From Actinomadura pelletieri DSM 43383 (lineage in GTDB: Bacteria; Actinomycetota; Actinomycetes; Streptosporangiales; Streptosporangiaceae): a stretch of DNA of 64,000 bases. Of the stretch, positions 26,518-36,988 are shown piece by piece; the stretch's first letter is position 1; every line of letters starts with the position of its first letter. The notes beneath the pieces were generated by a model. It was not told the DNA's origin and ran no database searches. It saw nothing but the letters and a program-made list of their open reading frames with translations. The translations under genes were made by a program, and so were the position numbers. The DNA is taken from NCBI RefSeq assembly GCF_003634705.1, contig NZ_RBWU01000009.1:52307-116306 (forward strand), read 5' to 3'.

Positions 26518-26934
26518 ATGCTCACTGGTGGACAGCTCGCAGGTCTCATCGTGGCCGTGTTCTGGGCGGTGCTCGTCACGTTCATCGCGCTCACCCTGCT
26601 GAGGCTCGCCCGTCTCCTCCGCGAGGCGAGCGAGGTCGTCCGCGACTTCGGCGAACAGGCCGGTCCGTTGCTGGACGACATGACCAGGACGGTCCGCCGC
26701 GCCAACGAGCAACTCGGCCGCACCGACGTCATCACCAAGCAGGTCGCGGGCGTCACCCAGAACGTCTCCGCGGTCACCACCGTCATGTCGTCGGTGATGG
26801 GCGGGCCGCTGGTGAAGGCCGCCGCGTTCTCCTACGGTGTCCGCAAGGCCCTCGCCAACCGCGACGACGGAGCCCGCCGCGAGAGCGGAGAGCGCGCGCT
26901 CCAGGCCAGGTCCTCGGGCAGGGGACGCCGATGA
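26518..26934 (+). CDS. DUF948 membrane protein
   Basis: 138 residues: N-terminal membrane helix (about 7-28, LAGLIVAVFWAVLVTFIALTLL) followed by an amphipathic coiled-coil segment (REASEVVRDFGEQAGPLLDDMTRTVRRANEQL) and a short basic C-terminus. The pattern fits DUF948 and related general-stress-like proteins. In actinobacteria it regularly precedes a DUF6167 gene and alaS. The start overlaps nothing upstream; the stop overlaps the next start by four bases. Confidence 0.85.
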   Translation: MLTGGQLAGLIVAVFWAVLVTFIALTLLRLARLLREASEVVRDFGEQAGPLLDDMTRTVRRANEQLGRTDVITKQVAGVTQNVSAVTTVMSSVMGGPLVKAAAFSYGVRKALANRDDGARRESGERALQARSSGRGRR

Positions 26935-27278
26935 GGCGGCTGTTCTGGCTCTCGGTCGGCGCGGGCGCGGGCGTCTACGTCTCGCATCGCGTCAAACGCC
27001 GCGTCGTGCGGTTCGCGCGTTCCTGGTCCCCGGAGGGCGTCGCGGCGCGCGCGGTGACGACCGGGCAGGGCGCGGGCTCGCGGCTGCGGCACTTCGCCGC
27101 CGACGTGCGTACGGAGATGCGCGCCCGCGAGGAGGAGCTGCGCGAGGCCGTCCGCCTCGACCAGGCCCCGCCGGACGCCGCCGTTCCCGGCCGCCGGGGC
27201 GCCCGGCCCCGCGTGCTCAGGGCGCGCTACACGATCATCGACCACAGCAACGACATCGACGACAAGGATGGCCACTGA
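26931..27278 (+). CDS. DUF6167 family protein
   Basis: 115 residues starting MRRLFWLSVGAGAGVYVSHRVKRR, which gives a short, possibly membrane-associated helix. A basic/acidic helical region with GSRLRHFAADVRTEMRAREEELREAV follows. This motif order is typical of the DUF6167 proteins encoded just upstream of alaS in many actinobacteria. Function is unknown. The C-terminal extension (about residues 75-115) has little character. Confidence 0.75.
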   Translation: MRRLFWLSVGAGAGVYVSHRVKRRVVRFARSWSPEGVAARAVTTGQGAGSRLRHFAADVRTEMRAREEELREAVRLDQAPPDAAVPGRRGARPRVLRARYTIIDHSNDIDDKDGH

Positions 27279-27280
27279 TC

Positions 27281-29950
<2,670 letters not shown>

Positions 29951-30005
29951 GGCCGGGGCGTCGGGGCAGGAGACCGGGACCGGGCCGTCGGACGGGGGCA
30001 CGGCG

Positions 30006-30464
30006 ATGAGGGACGGCGTCCGGCTGGGCGTTGACGTCGGAAGCGTGCGCATCGGGGTCGCGCGGTGCGACCCCGGCGGGCTTCTCGCCACCCCGCTGGA
30101 GACCGTGCGGAGCGGCAGGGGCGACATCGCCCGGATCGTGGAACTCGTCGCCGAGCACCAGGCGATCGAGGTGGTCGTGGGCCTGCCCACGTCGCTGTCG
30201 GGCAGGGAGGGCCCGGCGGCGCGGTCGGCGCGCGAGTTCGCGGCGCGGCTCGCGGACCGGCTCCCGCCCGAGACGGTGCGGCTGCACGACGAGCGGCTCA
30301 CCACCGTGACGGCCGAGAGCGGCCTGCGGGCCGGCGGGGTGCGCGGCAGGGCGCGGCGCGCGGTCGTCGATCAGGCGGCCGCGACGGTGCTGCTCCAGGC
30401 GGCACTTGACGTGGAGCGGTTGACGGGGCGTCCGCCAGGCGAGATCGTCCGGGGAAGCTCATGA
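30006..30464 (+). CDS. ruvX: YqgF/RuvX pre-16S rRNA nuclease
   Basis: 152 residues of RNase H-like fold, starting MRDGVRLGVDVGSVRIGVARCDP (catalytic Asp), with VVGLPTSLSGREGPAARSAREF, RLHDERLTTVTAE and DQAAATVLLQAALD at the C-terminus. YqgF processes 16S rRNA 5' ends in E. coli and also has Holliday-junction resolvase homology. It follows alaS after 55 bases and overlaps mltG by four bases (ATGA), the typical actinobacterial alaS-ruvX-mltG-aroE order. Confidence 0.94.
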   Translation: MRDGVRLGVDVGSVRIGVARCDPGGLLATPLETVRSGRGDIARIVELVAEHQAIEVVVGLPTSLSGREGPAARSAREFAARLADRLPPETVRLHDERLTTVTAESGLRAGGVRGRARRAVVDQAAATVLLQAALDVERLTGRPPGEIVRGSS

Positions 30465-31624
30465 ACGACTTGGACCTCTTCTCAGACCCGTACGGCAACG
30501 ACGGACGGCCGTACGACGAGCGGTACGGCAGACGCGACCAGAGGCGCGTCCGAAGACGGCAGAAGCGCCGTAGGCGCAACGGCCGTGCCGCCGCCCTGTT
30601 CGCCATGGCGTTCCTCGTCGCGGTCTTCGGCACCGGCGGCGTCCTCGGGTACGCGTGGCTGGACAACAAGCGGAACCCGCCGGACTACGACGGTCAGGGC
30701 ACGGGCAGCGTCACCGTCCAGGTCAAGGACGGCGCCAGCGGCTCGATGATCGGCGCGACGCTGGAAAGCCACCGCGTGGTCAAGAGCGCCCGCGCGTTCG
30801 TGAAGGCCTACAACAAGGAGTCACGGGCGCCCAGCATCCAGCCCGGCTTCTACCAGCTGCGGCTGCGGATGTCGTCGGCCGCGGCGATCGCGCTGCTGCT
30901 GGACCCGAAGTCCCGGGCCGGCAACCAGATCACGGTGCCGGAGGGCAGGCGGGCCATCGAGCTGTACGAGCTGCTGTCCGAGAAGACCGGGATCCCCGTC
31001 AAGGAGTTCCAGGCCGCCGCGAAGAAGCCGGAGGCGCTCGGGCTGCCCCCGTACGCCCGCGGCAAGGTGGAGGGCTACCTCTACCCGGGGCGCTACGACC
31101 TCGACCCGAACGGGACGGCGGAGCAGATCCTCAAGGCGATGGTGGCCCGCTTCAACGAGAAGGCGCAGAGCATCGACCTCGTCGGCAAGGCGCGCGAGGC
31201 GGGGATGAAACCGGAGACGGTCATCACCCTGGCCAGCCTGGTCCAGGCGGAGGGCGGCAAGCCCAGCGACCTACCGAAGATCTCCCGGGTCATCTACAAC
31301 CGGCTGGACAAGGGCATGAAGCTCCAGTTCGACACGACCGTCCTGTATGCCCTTAAGAGGCGGACACTGACGGTGACCAACAAGGATCTCGAGGTCGACT
31401 CGCCGTACAACACCTACAAGTACAAGGGCCTGCCTCCGGGCCCGATCGCCAGCCCCGGACCGGACGCGATCGAGGCGGCGCTGCAACCGGAGGAGGGGAC
31501 GTGGCTGTTCTTCATCGCCACAGACCCGACGAACAAGCTCACCGAGTTCGCCACGACGGAGGAGGAGCGGGTCCGGCTGGAGAAGAAGTTCCGGGCATGG
31601 CAGAAGGCGAACCCGGGCCAGTGA
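30461..31624 (+). CDS. mltG: Endolytic murein transglycosylase MltG
   Basis: 387 residues. A cytoplasmic Arg/Lys/Asp-rich N-terminus is followed by a membrane helix (about 47-67, AALFAMAFLVAVFGTGGVLGYA), a LysM-like segment (about 80-190) and the YceG catalytic domain with LASLVQAEGGKPSDLPKISR, VIYNRLDKGMKLQFDTTV, DSPYNTYKYKGLPPGPIASPG and the C-terminal TEEERVRLEKKF. It cleaves nascent glycan strands outside the membrane. E. coli MltG has two glutamates (E-K-E) in the ASIVEKE region; here the first is Gln (VQAE) and the second is retained, so which residue is catalytic should be checked. Translationally coupled to ruvX and aroE. Confidence 0.93.
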   Translation: MNDLDLFSDPYGNDGRPYDERYGRRDQRRVRRRQKRRRRNGRAAALFAMAFLVAVFGTGGVLGYAWLDNKRNPPDYDGQGTGSVTVQVKDGASGSMIGATLESHRVVKSARAFVKAYNKESRAPSIQPGFYQLRLRMSSAAAIALLLDPKSRAGNQITVPEGRRAIELYELLSEKTGIPVKEFQAAAKKPEALGLPPYARGKVEGYLYPGRYDLDPNGTAEQILKAMVARFNEKAQSIDLVGKAREAGMKPETVITLASLVQAEGGKPSDLPKISRVIYNRLDKGMKLQFDTTVLYALKRRTLTVTNKDLEVDSPYNTYKYKGLPPGPIASPGPDAIEAALQPEEGTWLFFIATDPTNKLTEFATTEEERVRLEKKFRAWQKANPGQ

Positions 31625-32448
31625 CGTCGGGAACGCGGGCCGCTGTACTGGGCTCGCCGATCGCGCATTCGCTGTCACCGGTCCTGCACCGGGCTGCGTA
31701 CGCGGCGATGGGCCTGGACACCTGGTCCTACGAGGCCATCGAGTGCGGCGAGGACGCCCTGGCCGGGCTGCTGGACGGCCTCGGCCCCGAATGGGCGGGG
31801 CTCTCGCTGACGATGCCCCTCAAACGCGTCGCACTGGACCTGGTCGACACGGTGTCGGACCTCGCCGTGAAGGTCGGCGGCGCCAACACGATCGTCCTGC
31901 GGGACGGGCGGCGCCACGGCGACAACACCGACGTGTACGGCATCGTCACGGCGCTGACCGAGGCGGGCCTGACGGCCCCCGCCTCCGCGGTGGTGCTCGG
32001 CGGCGGCGCGACGGCCGCGTCCGCGCTGGCCGCGCTCGCCGGGCTCGGCCTGGACGAGGCCGTCCTCGCGGTGCGGACACCGGACCGCGCCGCCGGCGCC
32101 GTGGCCGTGGGGGAGCGGTTCGGGCTCGCGGTCCGGGTCGTGACGCTCGACCGGTTCGCCGAGACCCTCCCCGCCGAGCTGGTGGTGTCGACGCTGCCCG
32201 GACGCGCCGCCGACCCGTTCGCCGAACCGGTGGCCGCCTCCGGCGCGGCCCTGTTCGACGTGGTCTACGCACCGTGGCCGACGGCCCTCGCGACGGCGGT
32301 CACCCAGGCGGGCGGCACGGTCGTCGGGGGGTTCCCGATGCTCCTCCACCAGGCCGTCCGGCAGGTGACACTGATGACCGGCCACGAGGCCGTACCCGTC
32401 GAGGCGATGCGCACGGCAGGCGAGGCAGAACTCAAACGCCGCACCTAG
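31621..32448 (+). CDS. aroE: Shikimate dehydrogenase
   Basis: 275 residues. It reduces 3-dehydroshikimate with NADPH in aromatic amino acid synthesis. The substrate motif LGSPIAHSLSPVLHRAAY, the catalytic Lys in LTMPLKRVALD, GGANTIV, the Asn/Asp pair GDNTDVYGI, the nucleotide-binding VVLGGGATAASALAAL, and C-terminal GFPMLLHQAVRQ are all present. GTG at 31621 overlaps the mltG stop. It ends a long operon (26.5-32.4 kb), and the following 385 bases hold only repeats. Confidence 0.95.
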   Translation: MTSGTRAAVLGSPIAHSLSPVLHRAAYAAMGLDTWSYEAIECGEDALAGLLDGLGPEWAGLSLTMPLKRVALDLVDTVSDLAVKVGGANTIVLRDGRRHGDNTDVYGIVTALTEAGLTAPASAVVLGGGATAASALAALAGLGLDEAVLAVRTPDRAAGAVAVGERFGLAVRVVTLDRFAETLPAELVVSTLPGRAADPFAEPVAASGAALFDVVYAPWPTALATAVTQAGGTVVGGFPMLLHQAVRQVTLMTGHEAVPVEAMRTAGEAELKRRT

Positions 32449-32477
32449 CCCTGTTCCGACGCACCCTCACCCCGCAA

Positions 32478-32826
32478 GCGAACGCGCGCCCTGGCCCCGG
32501 TGCAGCGAAGCCGAAGGCGAGCGAAACCGAACGGATCGCAAAGCGATGCGCGTTCGCTCCAGGAACGGTCACGCGGCAAACCGCAAGGCGAGCGAAGTGG
32601 GCCGGTTCTGCTATATACAGCGGCCTCAGCCCCGCGCGCGAACGCGTTACCCGCCCGGTGGAGCGATGCCGGAGGCGAGCGGAGCCGGGCGGATCGCGAA
32701 GCGATGCCGCGTTCGCCTCAGGAACGGTCACGTAGCGAGCCGCCAGGCGAGCGCAGTGGGCCGGTCCTGCAATCAACACAGCGAGCTGTAAGGCGAGCGG
32801 AGTGGGCCGGGCCTGCAATAAACACG
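32478..32826. repeat. Iterated ~159-base intergenic repeat, 2.3 copies
   Basis: Copy 1 about 32478-32620 and copy 2 about 32638-32780 align with roughly 159-base offset (shared blocks GCGAACGCG, GGATCGC-AAGCGATGC, AGGAACGGTCACG, GTGGGCCGGT). A shorter third unit, 32781-32826, repeats only the end of copy 2 at an offset of 46 bases (AGGCGAGCG-AGTGGGCCGG--CTGCAAT-AACAC). The octamer GGCGAGCG occurs five times (32516, 32587, 32674, 32746, 32792). No ORF is conserved between copies. The gap lies between convergent aroE and the toroid gene and holds nothing else recognisable. Confidence 0.85.
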
Positions 32827-32833
32827 CCTGTAG

Positions 32834-34210
32834 TTAACACACGCCGCGTGAGGTGCGGCGTCGTCGCATCGACTCGTTGACGCCGGTGAGGACGATCGGC
32901 AGGATCACGCTCAGCCAGAAGTCCTTCCACCCCCACAGGCCGACCGCGACGCCCGCCGCGCTGCACACGCACACCAGGGCCAGCAGGAACGCCGCCCAGT
33001 GCCCCCGGAGGAGCGAGACCGTGTCGACGAGCCGGCGGCGCGGCAGCAGCTCCTCCAGTGGCACCTCCCGCGCGTGGGCGCGCTGCACGACGGTGGCGTC
33101 CGGCAACCAGTGCAGGACGTCCGCGTTCCCGGCGAGCGGCATCCGGTCGAGCGCGACCAGCGTCTCCAGCCGCCACCACAGCGTCCACAGCGAGGTGCGC
33201 CCGGTGCCGGGCTGGCCGTTCCCCCGCCGGTCGCCGGCCTCGCCGCGGACCAGCGTCCGGAACGCCCGGGCGACGGTGGGGCCGTGCGGGCCGCGCGGGT
33301 CCCGCAGCAGCGCGGCCAGCGCGATCGGCAGCCCGTAGTGCCAGAGGGCGAGCCGCCAGACCGGTTTGGACCCCGAGCCGTGCGGCGAGACGTCATAGGT
33401 CTCGATCCAGGTGTGGTCGTCACCGGGGTCGAGATGCTCCAGGAGCCAGTCGTAGGCGTCCAGCAGCCGTTCGGACCGCAGGTCGGGCCGCGCCTCCGCC
33501 AGCGTCACCAGCGCGAACGCGGTGTGGGTGACGGTCGCCCTGGACGCCTGCGTCGGCCCCCAGCCGGGACGGCGCGCCGTCCGGTCCGCGGTCAGCCACT
33601 CCACGCCCCGGTCGACCGCCGGGTCGTAGGGGTTGAGCTGGCTCAGCGCGCGGAGCGCCAGGCACGTCAGCCACACCCGGGACTGGCAGCCGCGCAGCGA
33701 CCCCCAGCCGCCGTCCGGGTTCTGGTTGCGCCGCAGCCAGTGGTAGGCGCGCCGCACGTCGGGGGCGTCGTCGCGCAGGTCGCAGCGGGCACGGGCGAGG
33801 AACCGCGCGATCCAGGCGGTCGCCTCCACCACCGGCATGCCGAGGCTGGTCTTGGTGGCCCAGCCGCCGTCCTGCAACGGGTCGTCGGAGCCGGCCTGCC
33901 GGGAGGCGAGGAACGCCAGCCCGTCGTCGAAGTACTCGAACGGGCGGCCGGCCTCCACGAACGCCAGCAGCCCGACGGCCGTCGCGGTGGTGCCCGGCTC
34001 GGGCCTCGTCAGCTCGTGGTACCAGCCGCCGCCCGTGCCGAGCGCGGGCGCGTAGGAGTCGCGCAGGACGTCGAGCGACTCCTCCAGCCGGGTGTGCAGG
34101 AGCGCGATGTCGATGGCGGGGACGTCGGGGACGGGCCGCCGTGACCGGGGCGGGGCGGCTGGACGGGGGACGCGGGGCACAGGCGCCGGGAGCGGTGGTA
34201 TCTGGTTCAC
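32834..34210 (-). CDS. Alpha-alpha toroid (prenyltransferase/squalene-cyclase-like) membrane protein
   Basis: 458 residues from a GTG with AGAAGG seven bases upstream (an in-frame GTG at 34228 is possible). After a Pro/Arg-rich N-terminus come repeated helical units with QW-like motifs: QDGGWATKTSLG, NPDGGWGSLRGCQSRVWLTCLALRAL and RPGWGPTQASRATVTHTAFAL. These are typical of prenyltransferase/squalene-oxidase repeats. I see no DxDD motif of class II cyclases, so enzyme activity is doubtful. Two membrane helices close the protein (about 410-432 and 438-455), followed by a basic tail. Such anchored toroids are of unknown function. It is divergent from the HIT gene. Confidence 0.8.
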   Translation of the reverse strand: MNQIPPLPAPVPRVPRPAAPPRSRRPVPDVPAIDIALLHTRLEESLDVLRDSYAPALGTGGGWYHELTRPEPGTTATAVGLLAFVEAGRPFEYFDDGLAFLASRQAGSDDPLQDGGWATKTSLGMPVVEATAWIARFLARARCDLRDDAPDVRRAYHWLRRNQNPDGGWGSLRGCQSRVWLTCLALRALSQLNPYDPAVDRGVEWLTADRTARRPGWGPTQASRATVTHTAFALVTLAEARPDLRSERLLDAYDWLLEHLDPGDDHTWIETYDVSPHGSGSKPVWRLALWHYGLPIALAALLRDPRGPHGPTVARAFRTLVRGEAGDRRGNGQPGTGRTSLWTLWWRLETLVALDRMPLAGNADVLHWLPDATVVQRAHAREVPLEELLPRRRLVDTVSLLRGHWAAFLLALVCVCSAAGVAVGLWGWKDFWLSVILPIVLTGVNESMRRRRTSRGVC

Positions 34211-34369
34211 AGTTTCGCCTTCTGCCACTGGTTATGCCCGTATTTTCGATCCGCGTACCCCTTGGGCCTGAGGCAGCTATCCGTTTCCGCAGCGACCTGT
34301 GGCGGTCCGGAAGTCTCGTGCCGGGCACGTTGGAAGGCGACCGACCTCGCCCATGGACCTGGAGGAGGC

Positions 34370-35071
34370 TTGACCGAGCCGCCGGTGTGGACCGAGCCCC
34401 GTCACGACTGCGTCCTGTGCCCGCCCCTGCGTTTCCGGTTCAACGGAATGGCCGATCTGCCGGGAGAATCGGGCGTTATCGCACGCGACGCCGAATTCCT
34501 GTTGATCCCGGATCTGGCGCCGCTCGTGGAGGGGCACCTGCTCCTGGTGACCCGCGAACATCATCAGTGCGCCGCGATGTTCAACCCGCACCTGTGGACG
34601 CGGGCACGGCTGTGGCGCCGGCGTATCGCCGGCCTCTACCGCAGCGCCTACGGGACGGACGAGCTGCTGCTGTTCGAGCACGGGCCGGCCAGTCCCCAGG
34701 GCGGAGGCGCCTGCATCGACCATGCCCACTGGCACTTCATCCCCGGCACCCACGGCGTCCGCGCGCTGGTGGAGGCAGAAGGCCGTCGCGGCGCGCCCGC
34801 CGGTCACCAGGCACTGCGCGCCCACGTCCGCGCCGGCCGCTCCTACCTGCTCATCGAGGAGGGCGGCGTCACGACCGTCCATCCCGGCGACGGAGTGCGG
34901 AGCCAGTACCTCCGCTGGGCGGTGACCGCCACCCGGCGGAACGAGAAATGGCGCTGGCAGGAGACCTTCGGCCTTCCCGAGAGCAGGCGCCGTTTCTTCC
35001 GCACCCTCCAGGTCCTGCGCGCGGCGGACGCTCCGCCCGACGAGGATCAACTCTCGGACAGCCACCGGTAG
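34370..35071 (+). CDS. HIT-domain protein with N-terminal CxxC
   Basis: About 233 residues from a TTG preceded closely by GGAGGAGG; a GTG at 34385 is an alternative. HIT fold signs are a zinc-type pair DCVLCPP near residue 12, LLVTREHHQCAAMFNP, and the triad DHAHWHFIPG (H-x-H-x-H). The last third (RSYLLIEEGGVTTVHPG, SQYLRWAVTA) resembles longer HIT/GalT-like proteins. Activity is probably hydrolysis or transfer on a nucleotide or dinucleoside phosphate; the substrate is unknown. Its last 25 bases overlap the end of the PfkB gene on the other strand. Confidence 0.8.
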   Translation: MTEPPVWTEPRHDCVLCPPLRFRFNGMADLPGESGVIARDAEFLLIPDLAPLVEGHLLLVTREHHQCAAMFNPHLWTRARLWRRRIAGLYRSAYGTDELLLFEHGPASPQGGGACIDHAHWHFIPGTHGVRALVEAEGRRGAPAGHQALRAHVRAGRSYLLIEEGGVTTVHPGDGVRSQYLRWAVTATRRNEKWRWQETFGLPESRRRFFRTLQVLRAADAPPDEDQLSDSHR

Positions 35072-35985
35072 AGCTCGGCCGCGGCGAGCCGATCGCCGAA
35101 CCCCGTGCGCTCCGCGCCCTCCCGGTACCCGGTCGGGTACTCCACGGGAGGGCGTTCGCGCTGATGGACGAGCACATGCTCCAGGGCCGTCGGGCCGTGG
35201 CGCAGCAGCCACAGTGGGCTGCCCGGAACCGTCCGGTCCAGTACCGGCAGCAATTCCCGCACGTCGTCTCGTCGGGTCGGCGCCGGGCGTCCGAGCAGCC
35301 GTGCCAGCGTCGGGGCCTCGGAGATCACCAGGTCCGCCAGCGTCAGCATCGGCAGCACCGCGTCTGCGGGGAGCCGTGCGTCCACGTCGTGCGGGACGAG
35401 GTCGAACGCCACCCGCGTCCCCGCGTCCCTGGCGATGCCCGCCGCCGTGTGCAGCGCCGCCCGCGAGACCGGCGACAGCAGCGAGTACCCGTCGGTGACC
35501 AGCACGTCCGAGCCCGCGATCGCGGCCGCCGCCGAGCGGACGTCCGGCACGCGGAGCCGGCGGCACGGCGGCTCGTCATGCACGACCAGCAGCCGCACGC
35601 CCCGCCCGCCGTTCCCCGGGTCGTCGCGCAGCATCACCGACACCCCGTTCGGCGTTCCGGGTTCGACGCACAGATGGTCGTCCGCGCCGATGCGCCGCAG
35701 CTCCCGGCGGATCGTCCGCGTGTGGTCGTCGTCGCCGATCTTGCCGAGCACGCCCACCCGGTGGAAGTAGCGGGCCGCGGGCCGCGCCAGGTTGACCGCC
35801 GTTCCCGCGACGACCGCCCGTGCCGGTGCGTAGGCGAGCCGGTCGGCGCGCACTTCCGCGAACCGGACGTCCGGGAGCGTCGCGCGGACCTCGATCCCCA
35901 CGTCCCCGATGACGAGCAGCGAGAACCGGCGCTCGGCCGCGCCGTCCAGACCGGGCCACCGCGCCGGAGAGGGGGACCGCGCCAT
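35047..35985 (-). CDS. PfkB/ribokinase family carbohydrate or nucleoside kinase
   Basis: 312 residues. The ribokinase fold is seen in VIGDVGIEVRATLP, AGTAVNLARPAARYFHRVGVLGKIGDD (the usual GG-x-x-N-x-A motif is AGTAVNLA here), VFDLVPHDVD-like strand motifs and the anion-hole/catalytic motif ERTGFGDRLAAAELYRW (GxGD kept). Compared with typical members the C-terminal motif is divergent (GFGDRLAA rather than GAGDAFxAG). The substrate is unknown. It lies 8 bases after the NUDIX gene on the same strand, so the two form an operon, and its 3' end overlaps the HIT gene. Confidence 0.82.
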   Translation of the reverse strand: MARSPSPARWPGLDGAAERRFSLLVIGDVGIEVRATLPDVRFAEVRADRLAYAPARAVVAGTAVNLARPAARYFHRVGVLGKIGDDDHTRTIRRELRRIGADDHLCVEPGTPNGVSVMLRDDPGNGGRGVRLLVVHDEPPCRRLRVPDVRSAAAAIAGSDVLVTDGYSLLSPVSRAALHTAAGIARDAGTRVAFDLVPHDVDARLPADAVLPMLTLADLVISEAPTLARLLGRPAPTRRDDVRELLPVLDRTVPGSPLWLLRHGPTALEHVLVHQRERPPVEYPTGYREGAERTGFGDRLAAAELYRWLSES

Positions 35986-35993
35986 GCCCGGAG

Positions 35994-36488
35994 TCAGCCC
36001 GGCGCCAGCAGGAACGCGCGCATGACCGGGCGCAGATCCGGGATCAGGTCATAGGACCCGACCTCGGACAGCGCCACCCACGCGCACCTGTCCAGATGGT
36101 CGCCGGCGTCCTGGTTCTCCAGGCTGACGTCCAGCGTCACCGCCCGGCAGCGCCGCGCCGCCGCCACCACGCGCACCTGACCGCCGCCCGGGGACCGCCG
36201 GTCGGGCATGAACCACTGCCACAGATGGAACGGCGCGCCCGGCTCGATCTTGAGGCCGACCTCCTCCCAGACCTCGCGGCGGATGTGGTCGTCCAGGTCC
36301 AGGTCGTCGTCCACCTCCAGCCGCCCGCCGGGCACCTCCCAGCGGCCCGGATGGCACGGGTCGGACGCGGACTTGCGCACCAGCAGGAGCCGCCCGCCCG
36401 AGACGATGAACGCCTTCTGAGCGAACTCCAGCCTGATCGGGGACGAGGTGGTGAGGGGGCCGGTCGCGCCGGCCTCGACCGAGGGCAT
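35994..36488 (-). CDS. NUDIX hydrolase
   Basis: 164 residues if started at the ATG with GGGAGG upstream; a longer frame to 36572 lacks support. The Nudix box is GGRLEVDDDLDLDDHIRREVWEEVGL: the core REVWEEVGL is intact and there are two extra residues between GG and RE compared with the MutT pattern. It also has RLLLVRKSASDPCHPGRWEVPGG. The likely reaction is hydrolysis of a nucleoside diphosphate linked to another moiety; the substrate is not identifiable. First gene of the NUDIX-PfkB operon. Confidence 0.85.
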   Translation of the reverse strand: MPSVEAGATGPLTTSSPIRLEFAQKAFIVSGGRLLLVRKSASDPCHPGRWEVPGGRLEVDDDLDLDDHIRREVWEEVGLKIEPGAPFHLWQWFMPDRRSPGGGQVRVVAAARRCRAVTLDVSLENQDAGDHLDRCAWVALSEVGSYDLIPDLRPVMRAFLLAPG

Positions 36489-36988
36489 CGCGGGAACTAC
36501 CTCCCTGGTGCCGGCCCCACCGGGCCGTCTTCGCATCACCGTAACAGGCATGGACCGCGCTGCCGAGGGCACCGGCGAGACAGACCATCATCACCCCGCC
36601 CACCGGCCCGGGGAATGGGCGGCCGCCCCGGGGCGTTGACGTGAGCGGCGTACCCCAGGTGACCTCAGGAGGCAAGCCCCCCGGCATGGCGCACGATATC
36701 GCTCATTGGTGGTAGTCTTGTTGGCCGACCGGCCCAGCGCGCCACCGAGCATCGGAGAGCGCGCCGGGCGCACAAGCGGAGGCCACCTCCCACCTGACCG
36801 GCCGCGAGGCCGGGGGGTAGTTCGGTCCGGCGGACGGGCGTTCGACGCTCGTGCCGCCGTCGTTCCGGCGGCCCGGCCGTCCTGGAAGACCGAAGGTGGC
36901 CCCGTACGTGAGTCGTGCGGGGCTTTCTCTTGAAAGCCTTGGGGTACGACCGGTCCAACGAACGTGAGAACGGCCCCAAGGAGGTCCC
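36489..36988. promoter_or_regulatory. Intergenic region and leader of infC
   Basis: No convincing gene is seen in these 500 bases. The first part holds the divergent promoter side of the NUDIX gene. A TAGTCT at 36713-36718 could be a -10 for infC, without a good -35. The transcript would then have a ~270-base leader with several G+C stems (for example around 36779-36817) and an intrinsic-terminator-like hairpin, listed separately. The last bases are a perfect AAGGAGGT before infC. The layout resembles regulated leaders of infC-rpmI-rplT operons, but the class is not recognised. Confidence 0.55.
36899..36931 (+). terminator. Attenuator-like hairpin upstream of infC
   Basis: GCCCCGTACG (36899-36908), 5-base loop, CGTGCGGGGC (36914-36923) with one G-T wobble, then TTTCTCTT. 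The stem plus a pyrimidine/U-rich tail is the form of an intrinsic terminator, placed 58 bases before the infC start codon. It would stop transcription in the leader unless an alternative structure forms, so it is a candidate attenuator. Confidence 0.6.

Noticed and set aside
32449..32833. Possible insertion sequence remnant
   Set aside because: No transposase fragment in any frame and no terminal inverted repeats; the sequence is an iterated repeat only.
36550..36639. Possible 29-residue ORF (ATG to TGA) before infC
   Set aside because: His/Pro/Gly-rich, no Shine-Dalgarno sequence, no relation to the DUF1844 protein often found upstream of infC.
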